DNA of 64,000 bases from assembly GCF_009192735.1 (NCBI RefSeq), contig NZ_VTFU01000003.1:470386-534385 (forward strand), in the 5' to 3' direction. Below, one piece after another: positions 25,370 to 33,816 of the stretch; the stretch's first letter is position 1; every line of letters starts with the position of its first letter. A program made the translations under genes and the position numbers. This stretch comes from Arthrobacter gandavensis (GTDB lineage Bacteria; Actinomycetota; Actinomycetes; Actinomycetales; Micrococcaceae). Under the pieces are notes generated by a model. It was not told the DNA's origin. It saw only the letters and a program-made list of their open reading frames with translations, and did no database searches.

Positions 25370-27402
25370 CGGACGGCTCCCTGGGCCTGGAGGCCTGCCA
25401 CCAACCGGGCCACGCCGTCGTCGTCCACCCGTCCGTCCATGACCACCACGCTCACCGAGCGGGAGATTGGAGCGGACGAAGTGGTTCGGACCGGGGCATC
25501 CCAGGCCAGGGACAGGCCCACCCCGGGATAACCGCTGCAGCGGACAAACCACGGGTCGTCTTCCTGCGGATCCGGCACGAACACCAAGGTTGCCGGTCCG
25601 TCGGGGAACTGCGCGGTCCAGGCCAGCCACGGGGCTGTGCTGCCGTGCACCGCATCCTCGCCCTCGGCGTCCGCCGTGCGCACCCGCACGTCCGTGCAGG
25701 CGGGAAGGCGCCAGAAGAACCCGCCGTACCCGCCGCCCTCACGCCCGTTCGAACCGGGGCTTCCCAGCAGGACCGGATCCGCGGCCGCCGTCAGCGTGAA
25801 GTTCAGGTCAAGCAGCCAGCTGTCCCCGTCCAGTTCCGTGAAGTGCCAGTTCCGCTGTTCCGTCAGCAGAACGGTGCCGTCCGGTCCGCACCATTCCAGG
25901 GCCTGGGTCAGGGCGTTGGGCGAAGCATTGGTTTCACGGTCCCTGATGTGCCCGTGGTCATCGCGCCACACGTATCCCGCGGCGTCCCGGCGGTAAGTGC
26001 GGCCGCCCCAGAAGTTGACGCCGTTCACATCCTGCAGGGCAACCCCGGCACCGAGGTGCCACACGTGGTCGGCCGGCAGATGGTCTGTGACCCGCACTCC
26101 GGACAGGGTGGTGACAGGGTGCAGGTAGGGGCGCGGCGACGCGTCCTTTCGGATGCCGGCCCCGGAGCGAAGCTCGGCCACCGTGCTGCCGTCCACGGCA
26201 AACTGTCCGGCCGGAGGAAGGGGCCGCGCCCAGGGGACCAGCAGTTCGCTGAAGGTTGATTGGGACCGGGCGGCCCGCAGGACGAGGTCTTCGATGCCGT
26301 TGATTACCGGATGGGCTGCACCGCCGGTTCCCACCCAAGTGACATGCCGGTCACTGATCGGGTGGACCGGGCCGGCGCTGCGCACCGCCTCCAGCACGGC
26401 CATGAAAGCGCCCGAGTCGGCAAGCGAGCTCAGCAGCGGCGTGCCGTTCCTCCGGTGGTCGAGGAGGTTCTCCAGCAGGTCGGTCCGGGAGTGGGTGGTC
26501 CGCGACGTGCCTCCGGCTGTGGTCAGTTCCAACTCGTCGGTGGTGTAGGAAAGGACGGCCTGGCCCTCGGTGCCGTGCACCGTGACCAGCGGTTCCTGCT
26601 GCTCGGGGGCGCAGACTGTCAGCGCGCACATGATGGTTGCGCCGGCGGCGGTGCGGAGCCGGACCACCGAGGTGTCATCGCCTTCGATGTCGTGGGCGCG
26701 GTAGGCATCCACTTCCACGCTGCCGACGTCGGCGGTGCCGCGGGCGCCGCCGATCCGCAGCGCGGTGGCAACGGCGTGGGCAAGGGGATTGGTGATAACG
26801 CCGTCCACCACGTCCACGCCGTCCAGGATCCGTTTCCCGGCCCAGCGGGAGCGGTTGAAATAGTCCCGGTCCCGTACCCACAGCCCCGTGGCCGAGATGC
26901 CGCGCACGGTGCCCAGCGCGCCGCTGCTGACCGCTTCGGCGATGGCGTCCAGGGCTTCGGATCCCAGGCTTTGAAAGCCCACCTGGACCGCGCGCCCGGT
27001 CCGTTCCGCCGCTGCCATGATGCGGTGGTACTGCTCCATGGAAGCCGCTGCCGGTTTCTCCAAATAAACGTCAGCCCCGGCTTCGATGGCGGTCACGGCA
27101 AGGTCGGCATGCGTATGGATGGGGGTGGCGATGATGACGACGTCGGGTGCGGTCCCGGCCGACAGCAGTTCCTGCGCGGTGGCGAACACGGCCACTGACG
27201 GATCGAGTTCGCCAGGTTCCGGAGGGCGCGGGTCGGCGACGGCGGCCAGGGTCAACAGTCCCGAAGCCTCCAGGCGGCGCAGCCGCTCCAGATGGCGTGC
27301 GCCGAAGCCGTGGACTCCCACCAGGGCGATGCGGGGAATGGTGCCCGAAGCCGGGGAATCGACCGGGGCGTGGGACAGGTGCTGCTCAGGATCGGGCGTC
27401 AA
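25366..27402 (-). CDS. Gfo/Idh/MocA oxidoreductase fused to a PmoA (DUF6807) domain
   Basis: 678 residues. The N-terminal half (about 22-370) is a Gfo/Idh/MocA dehydrogenase with Rossmann IALVGVHGFGARHLERL and the VYLEKPAAAS motif. The C-terminal half (about 400-678) matches PmoA/DUF6807, with RPYLHPVTTLSGV and the His-rich/FWGG segment. Despite the name, PmoA proteins of this type are not methane-oxidation enzymes and cluster with sugar genes. The frame starts with TTG at 27402; no in-frame ATG is available upstream. A LacI-type operator lies 46-60 bp upstream. Both halves probably act on the same carbohydrate. Confidence 0.87.
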   Translation of the reverse strand: MTPDPEQHLSHAPVDSPASGTIPRIALVGVHGFGARHLERLRRLEASGLLTLAAVADPRPPEPGELDPSVAVFATAQELLSAGTAPDVVIIATPIHTHADLAVTAIEAGADVYLEKPAAASMEQYHRIMAAAERTGRAVQVGFQSLGSEALDAIAEAVSSGALGTVRGISATGLWVRDRDYFNRSRWAGKRILDGVDVVDGVITNPLAHAVATALRIGGARGTADVGSVEVDAYRAHDIEGDDTSVVRLRTAAGATIMCALTVCAPEQQEPLVTVHGTEGQAVLSYTTDELELTTAGGTSRTTHSRTDLLENLLDHRRNGTPLLSSLADSGAFMAVLEAVRSAGPVHPISDRHVTWVGTGGAAHPVINGIEDLVLRAARSQSTFSELLVPWARPLPPAGQFAVDGSTVAELRSGAGIRKDASPRPYLHPVTTLSGVRVTDHLPADHVWHLGAGVALQDVNGVNFWGGRTYRRDAAGYVWRDDHGHIRDRETNASPNALTQALEWCGPDGTVLLTEQRNWHFTELDGDSWLLDLNFTLTAAADPVLLGSPGSNGREGGGYGGFFWRLPACTDVRVRTADAEGEDAVHGSTAPWLAWTAQFPDGPATLVFVPDPQEDDPWFVRCSGYPGVGLSLAWDAPVRTTSSAPISRSVSVVVMDGRVDDDGVARLVAGLQAQGAVR

Positions 27403-27434
27403 AGCATTTTCCGTTCTTGGTCTTGTGAGATGGG

Positions 27435-28634
27435 TTACACTCTAGGCGAGAAAGCGGTTTCCGGCGAGGTTCTGCGGGCCGGGTCTGCACCTGTGGCCCT
27501 GGACCGCCCTGCTGGCGGCCGCAGGATTTCAAGGAGATGGGACCGCGCCGAGTCCAGCAGCACGCGGTCGAAAACGTGACCGCTGTCGTGCCACTGGGCA
27601 CGGTATTGGCCGGGATCGTCCAGGACCCGCCGCAGGGCGGTGTCGGCGTCCTGCATTCCGGCCCGCGGAAAGAGCGGGTCAGCAGTGGCGTACTGGACCA
27701 GGAAGCGGGTTGCCGGAGCCAGGGCAGCGAGGTCGGGCCAGTCGAATTCAGCCGCCAGCCCCGGGGTATTCATCAGCCACGAGTGGTAGTCCAAATGGGA
27801 TGGAAAGAGCGCGCTGATGGTGGTCATCATGCAGGCCACCACGCAGGCCTTGATCTCGGGATCCAGCGCGGACAGCAGGAGGGCACGGCCGCCTCCGCCT
27901 GAAAAGCCGCCGGTGCCGATCCGCGCCGGGTCCACCCGCGGCATGTTCCGCAGGATTGCCAGGGCCGTGAGGTCTTCAAAAGCCACCATGCCGGCGTAAC
28001 TGGTTCCGAGCATGCCGGCGGCCTTGGCGAGGGTGTTTTCATGGTCCGCCGCCGCCGCGTCGTAGGTCATTGCCTCGGTGGGAACGGTTCCCTCCGCGGC
28101 CCACGCCGCCCGGCGCGCGTCGAGGGCGCGCGCCGTCCGCTGCGGAGCCGGATCCAGGATGAAGCGGCGGCTGCCCCAGCTGAAGGCATCATGGGTGAGG
28201 ACGGCGAATCCGGCTTTGGCCAGCGAATTGGCGGGTGCCTGGCCGGCGTAGAGGTTTTCCTGAAGGGAGGCGGCTTCGGGCAGCGTGCCTGGGCCAAGGT
28301 CCAGGATGCGTTCACATCCCAGCCACTTGTTGCCGGCATGGCAGTGCAGCCAGAGCAGGCCGGGCAGTGTTCCCCTGGCCCGCGCCGGCGCGGCGAGGTA
28401 TCCGGTGGTTGGCGGCCCATAGGGCAGCTGCCAGCACAGCTCGGTGATCCGGACCCCGTCAACCACGCGCACCGACCGGACTGTTGTTTCCGGGGCGGAG
28501 CGGGCCAGAGCCGGAACGCCCAGAAGCCCGGCCAGTTTGCTGGAGGCCGGACTGTGGCCAACATGGCCGGGGCTCGAACGGATGAAGGCGGGCCAGTCCT
28601 CGAAACCGCCGATTGCGCTGACAGGAGTTTCCAT
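27435..28634 (-). CDS. Alpha/beta hydrolase (acetyl-esterase-like)
   Basis: 399-residue alpha/beta hydrolase with the nucleophile elbow GTGGFSGGGGRALLL, an upstream LLWLHCHAGNKW loop, an acid in YATADPLF and a late His in WHDSGHVFD. The length and GFSGGG motif resemble the large acetyl-xylan-esterase/dienelactone-type hydrolases of carbohydrate loci. There is no signal peptide, so it should act on imported esters. Its last codons contain the operator of the following gene. De-acetylation of imported pectin or hemicellulose fragments is plausible. Confidence 0.8.
   Translation of the reverse strand: METPVSAIGGFEDWPAFIRSSPGHVGHSPASSKLAGLLGVPALARSAPETTVRSVRVVDGVRITELCWQLPYGPPTTGYLAAPARARGTLPGLLWLHCHAGNKWLGCERILDLGPGTLPEAASLQENLYAGQAPANSLAKAGFAVLTHDAFSWGSRRFILDPAPQRTARALDARRAAWAAEGTVPTEAMTYDAAAADHENTLAKAAGMLGTSYAGMVAFEDLTALAILRNMPRVDPARIGTGGFSGGGGRALLLSALDPEIKACVVACMMTTISALFPSHLDYHSWLMNTPGLAAEFDWPDLAALAPATRFLVQYATADPLFPRAGMQDADTALRRVLDDPGQYRAQWHDSGHVFDRVLLDSARSHLLEILRPPAGRSRATGADPARRTSPETAFSPRV
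27448..27462. promoter_or_regulatory. LacI-type operator upstream of the Gfo-PmoA fusion
   Basis: GAGAAAGCGGTTTCC, identical over 15 bases to the site at 33706 upstream of the sugar permeases. It sits inside the 3' end of the upstream esterase gene, 46 bp before the TTG start of the fusion gene. Confidence 0.65.
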
Positions 28635-28718
28635 GGCTGACTTCCTCGAGTGCTGCGGGCTGATACGGCCGGCTTCAGGGTTGGAGTTTAGCTGCGGACG
28701 GGGTTGGACGGTGGGGAA

Positions 28719-28754
28719 GAATTCCCCGGACTACGCGTGCGGTCCGGGGAATTC
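28719..28754 (-). terminator. Terminator of the downstream binding-protein gene
   Basis: GAATTCCCCGGAC and GTCCGGGGAATTC form a perfect 13-bp stem with a 10-base loop, 30 bp after the stop of the minus-strand binding-protein gene; TTCCCC follows on that strand. Confidence 0.7.
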
Positions 28755-28783
28755 CTCGGTGCTGCATCCGTTGGACCGGTTAC

Positions 28784-30088
28784 TTAGCCGGCCTTGATCA
28801 TTCCGGAGATTTCGTTGGTCATCTGTTCCGTTGCCTGCTCCGGCGTCATGTTGTCGAACAGGACCTCGGAGACGTAGCGCAGGATGACGTCCTGGACACC
28901 GCCGGCGCCCACCGGGGATGGCTTGGGCGCATCCGCCACATCCGGGCGGATCTCATCCAGGAAGGCCACCACGCTCTGGTCGGATTCGCTCAGTTCCGGC
29001 TGGATGGCCTCGGCCATGTCCGGGTTGACCGGAACGCCGCGGTCCACGAGCAGCTGCTTGGCGGCTTCCTCGTTGTTCGCGAGGTAATTCACGAACGTGG
29101 CGGCAGCTTCGGGGTCACTGGACTTGGCGGAAATGGACCAGTACATGGAGGCCTTGTAGTACATGCCGTTGTCCTCGGCCCTGCCCGTGGCCGACGGTGC
29201 CCGGAGCATGCGCACATTCGCATCCGTCGCGGTGCGCAGGGCGGACAGCTGGTTGGACCAGTACCAGCCCATGGCCGCCTTGTTGGTGGCGAAGGCTTCG
29301 GCTTCGAACGTTCCCGCGATGCTCTCCGAATACTGTGCCGCCGTGGGTCCCTTCGCGACGTCGCGCACGTTAAGCAGGTGCTGGAACCAGGAGGTGACGT
29401 TTTCGTTGCTGTAACCCACCTCGCCGGCTTCTTCGTTGTAGAGGGATTCACCCTGCTGGCGCAGCCAGATGCGCAGGTCCACGTCCAGCGCGCCGTAGTC
29501 AGTGCCGGAGACGCCGTCGAGCTTGGAGCTGATGGCGGCGGACGTCTCGTAGTAGTCCTCCCAGGTCCAGGTGGTGTCATCCGGGATTTCGACGCCGGCC
29601 TGTTCAAAGAGGTCCTCATTGACCATGACGGTGTAGGCGTTCTGGCCGGTGCTCAGGCCGTACAGGCCGTCCTCGAACTCGCCCAGGGCCAGGGCTGAGT
29701 CATCGAACTTGGACAGGTCAAGCCCGTCCATGGTGGTCAGGTCGGCCAGGGCGCCGCGGCCGGCATACTCCTGCAGGTACTTTTCGTCCATGGTGATGAC
29801 ATCGGGGGAGTCTCCGCCGGCAGTGGTGGTGGCCAGCTTGTCCCAGTAGCCGCTGAAGTCGCTGTAGTCACCCTTGACCGTGATGCCCTCATTGGACGCC
29901 ATGAAGGACTTCATGATGGCTTCGTTGGTCTTGTGCCGGGGGTCGGATCCCCACCAGGAGAAGGTGACGTTGCCGTCGCCCTCGGGTTGGTCGGCGCTGC
30001 TGCTGCCGCAGGCACCCAGCGTCAGGCCAAGGGCAATGGCCATGCCGGCGGCCGTCGCGGTCCGGGACTGTCGGGAAAGCTTCTTCAT
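28784..30088 (-). CDS. Sugar ABC transporter substrate-binding lipoprotein (tandem paralogue A)
   Basis: 434-residue family-1 solute-binding protein with signal peptide and lipobox TLGACGS (lipid-anchored Cys). The mature protein begins VTFSWWGSDPRHKTNEAI. It is very similar along its whole length to the protein encoded next at 30345, with the same size and collinear motifs, so the two arose by tandem duplication. ATG 30088 follows AAAGGAAG. It is downstream of paralogue B and the permeases on the same strand, with terminators after each binding-protein gene and a 17-bp repeat array in its own leader. Confidence 0.92.
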   Translation of the reverse strand: MKKLSRQSRTATAAGMAIALGLTLGACGSSSADQPEGDGNVTFSWWGSDPRHKTNEAIMKSFMASNEGITVKGDYSDFSGYWDKLATTTAGGDSPDVITMDEKYLQEYAGRGALADLTTMDGLDLSKFDDSALALGEFEDGLYGLSTGQNAYTVMVNEDLFEQAGVEIPDDTTWTWEDYYETSAAISSKLDGVSGTDYGALDVDLRIWLRQQGESLYNEEAGEVGYSNENVTSWFQHLLNVRDVAKGPTAAQYSESIAGTFEAEAFATNKAAMGWYWSNQLSALRTATDANVRMLRAPSATGRAEDNGMYYKASMYWSISAKSSDPEAAATFVNYLANNEEAAKQLLVDRGVPVNPDMAEAIQPELSESDQSVVAFLDEIRPDVADAPKPSPVGAGGVQDVILRYVSEVLFDNMTPEQATEQMTNEISGMIKAG

Positions 30089-30103
30089 TGAATTCTTCCT
30101 TTG

Positions 30104-30187
30104 ACTGGTTATGAAACGGGACTGGTTATGAAACGGGACTGGTTATGAAACGGGACTGTTGTGAAACGGGACTGGTTATGAAATGGG
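30104..30187. repeat. 17-bp tandem repeat array in the leader of binding-protein gene A
   Basis: ACTGGTTATGAAACGGG repeats perfectly at 30104, 30121 and 30138, followed by a 16-bp variant (30155) and a 17-bp variant (30171), with a decayed copy after. It lies 16 bp upstream of the start of the minus-strand gene, where it would fall in the mRNA leader or promoter. There are no spacers, so it is not a CRISPR. Confidence 0.9.
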
Positions 30188-30255
30188 ACTGGCGTGAATT
30201 TGGGGCGCATTTATCCAAGGGGCGCGTGTTTATGAACAGGGGCAGGTATGGAAAA

Positions 30256-30293
30256 GGGAGTCTCCGAACCGGGTTAGCGGTCCGGAGACTCCC
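30256..30293 (-). terminator. Terminator after binding-protein gene B
   Basis: GGGAGTCTCCG and CGGAGACTCCC form an 11-bp stem, about 52 bp after the stop of the minus-strand gene at 30345; TTTTCC follows the stem on that strand. Confidence 0.75.
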
Positions 30294-30344
30294 CATCAGC
30301 CCCGAAGGTTGCTGCCGGCCAGGGAGTTCTGGCCCATGGCGTTC

Positions 30345-31649
30345 CTAGCCGGCCTTGATCATTCCGGAGATTTCCTTGGTCATCTGCTCCGTGGCTTCCT
30401 CGGGGGTCAAGTTGTCGAAGAGGACCTCGGAGACGTAGCGCTTGACGACGTCCTGGACACCGCCGGCGCCCACGGGCGACGGCTTGGGAGCGTCCGCCAT
30501 GTCGGGGCGGATTTCGTCCAGGAAAGCCACCACGGTCTGGTCGGATTCGCTCAGCTCCGGCTTGATCGCCTCGGCCATGTCCGGGTTGACCGGAACGCCG
30601 CGGTCCACCAGCATCTTCTTCGCTGCATCCTCATTGTTGGCGAGGTAGTCAACAAACTTTGCGGCAGCTTCCGGGTCGCCGGCCTTTGCCGAAACAGACC
30701 AGTACATGGAGGCCTTGTAGTACATGCCGTTGTCCTCCGCCTTACCGGAGTCCGACGGCGCGCGGAGCATGCTGATGTTGGAGCCGGACGCGGTGCGCAG
30801 CGCTGACAGCTGGTTGGACCAGTACCAGCCCATGGCTGCCTTGTTGGTGGGTACGGCGCCGGCTTCGAAGGTGCCGGAGATGCCTTCCGTGTACTGCGCT
30901 GCCGTCGGGCCCTTGGCAACGTCGCGGACGTCGAGCAGGTGCTGGAACCAGGAAGTGACGTTTTCGTTGCTGTAGCCCACCTCGCCGGCTTCCTCGTTGT
31001 AGAGGGATTCACCCTGCTGGCGCAGCCAGACGCGCAGGTCAACGTCCTGGGCGCCGTAGTCGGTGCCGGAGACGCCGTCGAGCTTGGAGCTGATCTCGGC
31101 GGAGATCTTGTAGTAGTCCTCCCAGGTCCAGGTGGTGTCGTCCGGAACTTCCACCCCCGCCTGCTTGAAAAGATCCTCATTAATCATGACGACGTAGGCA
31201 TTCTGTCCGGTGCTCAGGCCGTACAGCCCGTCCTCGAACTCGCCCAGGGCCAGCGACGCATCATCAAACTTGGAAAGATCCAGGCCGTCCATCTCGGAGA
31301 GGTCCGCCAGCGCACCGCGGCCGGCATACTCCTGCAGGTACTTTTCATCCATGGTGATCACATCGGGTGCGTCACCGCCGGCCGTGGTGGTGGCCAGCTT
31401 GTCCCAATAGCCGCTGAAGTCGCTGTAATCACCCTTGACCGTGATGCCCTCGTTGGCTGCCATGAAGGATTCCATGATGGCTTCGTTGGCCTTGTGCCGG
31501 GGATCGGATCCCCACCAGGAGAAGGTGATGTTGCCGTCTCCCTCGGGTTCGTCAGCGCTGTTGCTGCCGCAGGCGCCCAGTGTCAGGCCAAGGGTAATTG
31601 CCAGCCCGGCCGCCGTGGCGGCCCGTGAGCGTCGTGAAAGTTTCATCAT
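30345..31649 (-). CDS. Sugar ABC transporter substrate-binding lipoprotein (tandem paralogue B)
   Basis: 434 residues with lipobox TLGACGS and mature start ITFSWWGSDPRHKANEAI, collinear with paralogue A. It follows the two permease genes closely on the same strand (74-bp gap) and is the more likely dedicated receptor of that importer. Differences from A concentrate in short patches, for instance SESIAGTFEAEAFATN versus TEGISGTFEAGAVPTN. Two adjacent ATG codons open the frame, with AGGAAG upstream. Confidence 0.92.
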   Translation of the reverse strand: MMKLSRRSRAATAAGLAITLGLTLGACGSNSADEPEGDGNITFSWWGSDPRHKANEAIMESFMAANEGITVKGDYSDFSGYWDKLATTTAGGDAPDVITMDEKYLQEYAGRGALADLSEMDGLDLSKFDDASLALGEFEDGLYGLSTGQNAYVVMINEDLFKQAGVEVPDDTTWTWEDYYKISAEISSKLDGVSGTDYGAQDVDLRVWLRQQGESLYNEEAGEVGYSNENVTSWFQHLLDVRDVAKGPTAAQYTEGISGTFEAGAVPTNKAAMGWYWSNQLSALRTASGSNISMLRAPSDSGKAEDNGMYYKASMYWSVSAKAGDPEAAAKFVDYLANNEDAAKKMLVDRGVPVNPDMAEAIKPELSESDQTVVAFLDEIRPDMADAPKPSPVGAGGVQDVVKRYVSEVLFDNLTPEEATEQMTKEISGMIKAG

Positions 31650-31722
31650 TGAATGCTTCCTAGGGAATTGGGAGGTGCGGTGATGGACGGTTCGCCGGAC
31701 AACTTCCCGGCTGGTGGTGCGT

Positions 31723-32643
31723 TTACTTGCCGCCTGTGGTGGCGATGCCCTTGACCAGGTACTTCTGTCCGAAGAGGAAGACCAGGAAGACGGGCAGGAG
31801 GGAGACGATCGACATGGCGAACATGGAACCCCATGACGACGTTGCCGTTGAGTCGTTGAAGGAGCGCAGTGCCACCGGAACCGTGTACATGTCCGGATCC
31901 GTCAGGAAGATCAACTGGCTGAAGAAGTCGTTCCAGGTCCAGATGAAGGTGAAGATGGCGGTGGTGGCCAGGGCAGGCATCATCAGGGGCAGGATGATCT
32001 TCGTAAAGATCCGCACATGGCCGCAGCCGTCAATCCGTGCCGCTTCATCGAGCTCCCTGGGCAGGCCGCGGATGAACTGGACCATCAGGAACACGAAGAA
32101 CGCGTCAGTGGCCAGGAGCTTGGGCAGGATCAGCGGGATGAAGGTGTTCACCCAGCCAAGCTGGGAGAAAATGATGTACTGCGGAACGATCACCACGTGG
32201 ATCGGCAGCATCACCGTCATGAGCATGATCGCAAAAAGCAGGTTGCGCTTACGGAACCGCAGGCGGGCGAAGGCGTATGCGGCCATGGAGCAGGAGATCA
32301 GGTTGCCGGCGATGGAGCCGAACACAATGATCAGCGAGTTCATCATGTAGTGGCCGAAGGGGGAGCGCAGTGCGTTCCAGCCCTCCGTGTAGTTGGAGAA
32401 CTCAAACGTCGTCAGCAGCAGGCCCGACTGCCGGAAGATTTCGTTGTTGGGCCGCAGGGAGCTGACAAGCATCCACAGCAGCGGATAGAGCATCACCAAG
32501 CCGAAGACAATCAGCACGATGTGCTTGACCAGGCGTGAACCGCTGCCCTTGCGTGTACGGGAATCGGCGCGGCGTGCGGGGCGGAGTCCGGTGGCGGCAC
32601 CGGGGGGAACTGCTGTGGCCGCGGCTTCTGTGTTAGTCGTCAT
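31723..32643 (-). CDS. Carbohydrate ABC transporter permease (MalG-type)
   Basis: 306-residue inner-membrane permease with six predicted helices and the cytoplasmic EAA loop ELDEAARIDGCGHVRIFTKI that docks an ATPase. The start overlaps the end of the upstream permease gene by 11 bases, showing co-translation. There is no ATP-binding gene in the locus; as in many actinobacterial importers, a shared MsiK-type ATPase encoded elsewhere probably energises it. Confidence 0.93.
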   Translation of the reverse strand: MTTNTEAAATAVPPGAATGLRPARRADSRTRKGSGSRLVKHIVLIVFGLVMLYPLLWMLVSSLRPNNEIFRQSGLLLTTFEFSNYTEGWNALRSPFGHYMMNSLIIVFGSIAGNLISCSMAAYAFARLRFRKRNLLFAIMLMTVMLPIHVVIVPQYIIFSQLGWVNTFIPLILPKLLATDAFFVFLMVQFIRGLPRELDEAARIDGCGHVRIFTKIILPLMMPALATTAIFTFIWTWNDFFSQLIFLTDPDMYTVPVALRSFNDSTATSSWGSMFAMSIVSLLPVFLVFLFGQKYLVKGIATTGGK

Positions 32644-33577
32644 AGAACACCCAGAACTTCGAAGCCATGAAGTTGATCAGCGTGAAGATGGCGATGATCA
32701 CCAGCAGCAGCCAGGCCATGGCGGAGGCATAGCCCATGTCGAAGTTTCCGAAGCCTTTCTGGTAGAGGTACAGCGTGTAGAACATGGTGGAGTCGGCGGG
32801 TCCTCCGGTTCCGCCCGAGACCACGAAGGCCTGGGTGAAGGACTGGAAGGCTCCAATGATCTGCAGCACGAGGTTGAAGAAGATGATCGGTGTCAGCAGC
32901 GGGATCGTGATGGTCCACAGCTGGCGCAGTTTGGACGCGCCGTCCATGGAAGCTGCCTCGTAGTACATGACCGGAATCTGGCGGAGCCCGGCGAGGAAGA
33001 TGATCATGGGGGCACCGAAGGTCCAGATGTTGAGGATCATCAGGGTGCCGAGTGCGGTGGACGGGTCTGAAATCCAGCCCTGTCCCTGGATTCCGAAGAA
33101 CCCAAGCACTTGGTTGATCAGGCCTTCGGTGCCGAAGATCTGGCGCCAGAGAACGGCGATGGCCACCGAGCCGCCCAGCAGGGACGGCAGGTAGTAGATG
33201 GACCGATACAGGTTCATGCCGCGGAGTCCGCGGTCCAGGACCAGGGCCAGGACCAGGGCCGCCAGCAGCTGGAGGGGGACTGAGATGAACACGAACAGGA
33301 AGGTCACCTTGAGCGAGTTCAACAGCCGCGCATCGTCCAGCATGCGGGTGAAGTTCTCCAGGCCGACCCATTCCGGCGGCTGGAGCATGTTGTAGTCCGT
33401 GAAGGACAAATACAGCGATGCTGCCATGGGGCCAATGGTGATGGCCACCAGGCCCACGATCCACGGGCTAAGGAACAGGAAACCTGCGCGCTCTTCCTGC
33501 TTGTCGGCGCGGGTCATCTTGCGTTTGACGGTGCTCTTGGACCGTTTCAGGCTGGAGAGCTCACTCAGTACCGACAT
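32633..33577 (-). CDS. Carbohydrate ABC transporter permease (MalF/UgpA-type)
   Basis: 314-residue permease, first gene of the importer operon. It has a basic N-terminal tail, six helices, and the EAA loop MYYEAASMDGASKLRQLWTI. It pairs with the MalG-type subunit to form the channel for one or both neighbouring binding proteins. A LacI-type operator (33706-33720) lies 129 bp upstream. The ligand class is sugar by family; pectin or hemicellulose oligosaccharides are suggested by the island. Confidence 0.93.
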   Translation of the reverse strand: MSVLSELSSLKRSKSTVKRKMTRADKQEERAGFLFLSPWIVGLVAITIGPMAASLYLSFTDYNMLQPPEWVGLENFTRMLDDARLLNSLKVTFLFVFISVPLQLLAALVLALVLDRGLRGMNLYRSIYYLPSLLGGSVAIAVLWRQIFGTEGLINQVLGFFGIQGQGWISDPSTALGTLMILNIWTFGAPMIIFLAGLRQIPVMYYEAASMDGASKLRQLWTITIPLLTPIIFFNLVLQIIGAFQSFTQAFVVSGGTGGPADSTMFYTLYLYQKGFGNFDMGYASAMAWLLLVIIAIFTLINFMASKFWVFYDD

Positions 33578-33705
33578 GGCTGTCCTTCACTGCCGGTACG
33601 CTGCCGGGCCTCGCGGGGAACCGCATCATTGCGGAAGGGCACGGGTTGCATTCCGTTTCTCCGTTTCTCGTAGGGCATCTGCTCCGAACTCCTGAGAGCA
33701 TACGT

Positions 33706-33720
33706 GAGAAAGCGGTTTCC
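33706..33720. promoter_or_regulatory. LacI-type operator upstream of the sugar permease operon
   Basis: GAGAAAGCGGTTTCC, the same 15-mer as at 27448, in the 239-bp gap between the permease operon and the second LacI-family gene. Confidence 0.68.
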
Positions 33721-33816
33721 CGAAACCCCAATTTGTGCACTGCGTCACATCGGCGGGACCCGGTGTCATGTTCGCGGGGCCCCAGCGGCCGGGGTGCCCC
33801 TGTGGTCCGGCGGGGG

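Noticed and set aside
24260..25630. Longer N-terminus for the M24-like protein
   Set aside because: The extension lies entirely within the upstream fusion gene. The ATG overlapping its stop codon is the natural start.
25366..27402. Methane monooxygenase-related function suggested by the name PmoA
   Set aside because: The DUF6807/PmoA label is historical. The context is carbohydrate catabolism, and no methane-oxidation genes are present.
30104..30187. Possible CRISPR array
   Set aside because: Repeats are directly adjacent with no unique spacers, and no cas genes are present.
32640..33464. Alternative minus-strand frame inside the MalF-type permease gene
   Set aside because: His/Pro/Arg-rich shadow of a well supported permease.
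31723..33577. Search for the ATPase subunit of the sugar importer nearby
   Set aside because: None is encoded in the island; the two ABC ATPases in the window belong to exporter or MacB-like systems.
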